40,267 nt of DNA from positions 1 to 40,267 of the forward strand of contig CACLJJ010000006.1 of NCBI GenBank assembly GCA_902607215.1, given 5' to 3'. Position numbers and translations under genes: made by a program. Positions 38,601-40,267 of this stretch are shown here, in pieces (position 1 is the first letter of the stretch; the number at the start of each line of letters is the position of its first letter). A model generated the notes under the pieces. It did not search any database. It saw only the letters and a list, made by a program, of their open reading frames with translations, and was not told the DNA's origin. The DNA comes from an uncultured Pelagibacteraceae bacterium. GTDB taxonomy: Bacteria; Pseudomonadota; Alphaproteobacteria; Pelagibacterales; Pelagibacteraceae.

Positions 38601-40267
38601 TTAATAAAGTGGGTCGTCTTTAAAGAAATTTTTCATTTTTATTGGTTTTTTTTCAATCATATATCTGTAGACATTGTAATTTTCTAAAACTCTTTGCACA
38701 TAATTCCTAGTTTCTCTAAATTTAATCATCTCAATCCAATCCACATAATTAATTTGTTTTTTTTGAGGGTTTTTATTTATTTTTTTCCAATATTTTACTC
38801 TTTTTGGACCAGCATTATAAGCGGCAATAGCAAACGGGTATGAACCATCGTATTCTAAGATTAATCCAGCAATGTAGTGTGATCCTAAATTAATATTATA
38901 TTCTGGATTAGAGGTTAATCTAGATTTTGAATATGGAAGCTTGGCCTGTTTTGCTACAATTTTTGCGGTATAAGGCATTAATTGCATTAAACCTTTTGCT
39001 CCAGCGTGACTATGTGCAGTCATATCAAATTCACTTTCTTGTCTAATAATAGATAAAATTAAAGATGACTCGGGAATTTTCCTTCCATTAATAAATTTTG
39101 GTGTACTTATTAAAGGATAATTAAAATTGTTGTGAAATCTTTTTTCATAAGAAGCTAATTTTGCTATTTGAATAGCAAAATCATATCTTGATATGGTGGT
39201 TGCCAATTCAGCAGCCAATATTTCACTTCCTTCAGAGATGTTACTTGTTGCTAAATGTCTTAGTATATGTTTGGCATATTTATCTTTATCAAGTTCATCC
39301 AGTAATAAAATAATTTTTACTAAATCATTTTCATAGAAATTCTTTTTAAATTTTTTATCTACTTTGGATTGCTCAGGAAGTTCAAATAGTTTATTAGGAT
39401 ATAATTTTAAATGAGCTAATTGACCATAATAAGTTGAAAGGAATTTTGTAGCCTCTTCATACCATTTGTTGGCTAAAGTTTTGTTGATTTTATCATAGGA
39501 TCTTCCTAACCAATAAGCTCCTCTTGATAAACTTATTGGATATCCAACATTGTTATAAAAATTTTCAAAATGATCTTTTGCTAAAATTGGATCATTTAAA
39601 AAGCTTAGAGAAATCCATCCACTCATCCATTCAGCCGCAGCATATTCAGGTCCGTCTTTAAGACCATGTTTACTCGCTATTTTATATGCAAGTTCATATT
39701 TTTTTTTGTATATAAGTGCTCTTGATATTATCTCGCGTTCTTTCCACCATTTGTCTGGTCTTACCATGTATTCATTTGTGTTTTTGATTTTAAGCAAAAT
39801 TTCTAAAGAACTATCGACTCTTCCTCTTTTTCTTCTCCATTTCAAACGATCATAATTTAAGCCTGCATCATTTTTAAATTTTTCTGGAACATTAGCTATG
39901 GCCTTATCAACTCCATACGATTTACTCATTAAAATTTGTCTCGCTGTATATAAACGTTGATAGTCTTTTGGTAAATATCTTAACATTCTTTTTAAATCCC
40001 AATATTTGTTTTCCCAAGCTAAATAATCTGCCCTTTTAATATAGTCTTTTGATGTAAGATATTTTTTAAATCTCTTTCTAAAAAATTTCATATCAGATCT
40101 ACTAAGTTGTGCAGTAATCCAGCCTTCTTTTATTAATTTAATACCCAATTCATTGTTTCCATTGATTATGTGACTTTCACCTAGAATTAATTTTCCATAA
40201 CCGCTGAAGGGTTCTTTTTTACCGAACCAATTAATTATTTTTTTTGGAGATATCCTATCGGTAGATA
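38601..40267 (-). CDS. Soluble lytic murein transglycosylase (SLT domain), truncated at the window edge
   Basis: SLILSIIRQESEFDMTAHSHAGAKGLMQLMPYTAKIVAKQ...NLGSHYIAGLILEYDGSYPFAIAAYNAGPKRVKYW. The frame stays open upstream of the track start at 40148 (a TTG) to the window edge (...SGYGKLILGESHIINGNNELGIKL), so the true start lies outside. Confidence 0.95.
   Translation of the reverse strand, partial: STDRISPKKIINWFGKKEPFSGYGKLILGESHIINGNNELGIKLIKEGWITAQLSRSDMKFFRKRFKKYLTSKDYIKRADYLAWENKYWDLKRMLRYLPKDYQRLYTARQILMSKSYGVDKAIANVPEKFKNDAGLNYDRLKWRRKRGRVDSSLEILLKIKNTNEYMVRPDKWWKEREIISRALIYKKKYELAYKIASKHGLKDGPEYAAAEWMSGWISLSFLNDPILAKDHFENFYNNVGYPISLSRGAYWLGRSYDKINKTLANKWYEEATKFLSTYYGQLAHLKLYPNKLFELPEQSKVDKKFKKNFYENDLVKIILLLDELDKDKYAKHILRHLATSNISEGSEILAAELATTISRYDFAIQIAKLASYEKRFHNNFNYPLISTPKFINGRKIPESSLILSIIRQESEFDMTAHSHAGAKGLMQLMPYTAKIVAKQAKLPYSKSRLTSNPEYNINLGSHYIAGLILEYDGSYPFAIAAYNAGPKRVKYWKKINKNPQKKQINYVDWIEMIKFRETRNYVQRVLENYNVYRYMIEKKPIKMKNFFKDDPLY

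Noticed and set aside
1-40267. CRISPR array, IS/transposon, prophage, integron or toxin-antitoxin system
   Set aside because: No spaced direct repeats, transposase/integrase, phage structural proteins or toxin-antitoxin pairs were seen; virtually all sequence is assigned to housekeeping genes.

Overview
This 40.3 kb window is AT-rich, very tightly packed and almost entirely core genome. It looks like an alphaproteobacterium of the Pelagibacterales/SAR11 type; that assignment is inferred from composition, compactness and gene content and was not tested. Positions 1-14.9 kb hold a single (+) strand translation supercluster: fusA(partial)-rpsJ-rplC-rplD-rplW-rplB-rpsS-rplV-rpsC-rplP-rpmC-rpsQ-rplN-rplX-rplE-rpsN-rpsH-rplF-rplR-rpsE-rplO-secY-adk-rpsM-rpsK-rpoA-rplQ. 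After it come an RluC-family pseudouridine synthase, lipB(-), mgtE(+), panC(-), galU-ugd(+), ridA-topA-plsY-pyrC-like-pyrB-ruvX(-), gatCAB plus an O-methyltransferase, a TrhO-type rhodanese and a MATE transporter (+), the heterotetrameric sarcosine oxidase genes soxG/A/D/B (-), a tRNA-Ser(GCT) (+) and a truncated soluble lytic transglycosylase (-). I found no mobile element, CRISPR array, rRNA or clear novel multigene system. The points most worth a second look are: (i) all five convergent junctions have zero or negative spacing, leaving no intergenic terminator; (ii) the pyrB-linked dihydroorotase homologue has lost its HxH metal-binding motif; (iii) rpmD (L30) and tuf are missing from their usual places; (iv) a recurrent TTATG stop-start context occurs in the ribosomal operon; and (v) a 14-bp perfect palindrome lies upstream of soxB.
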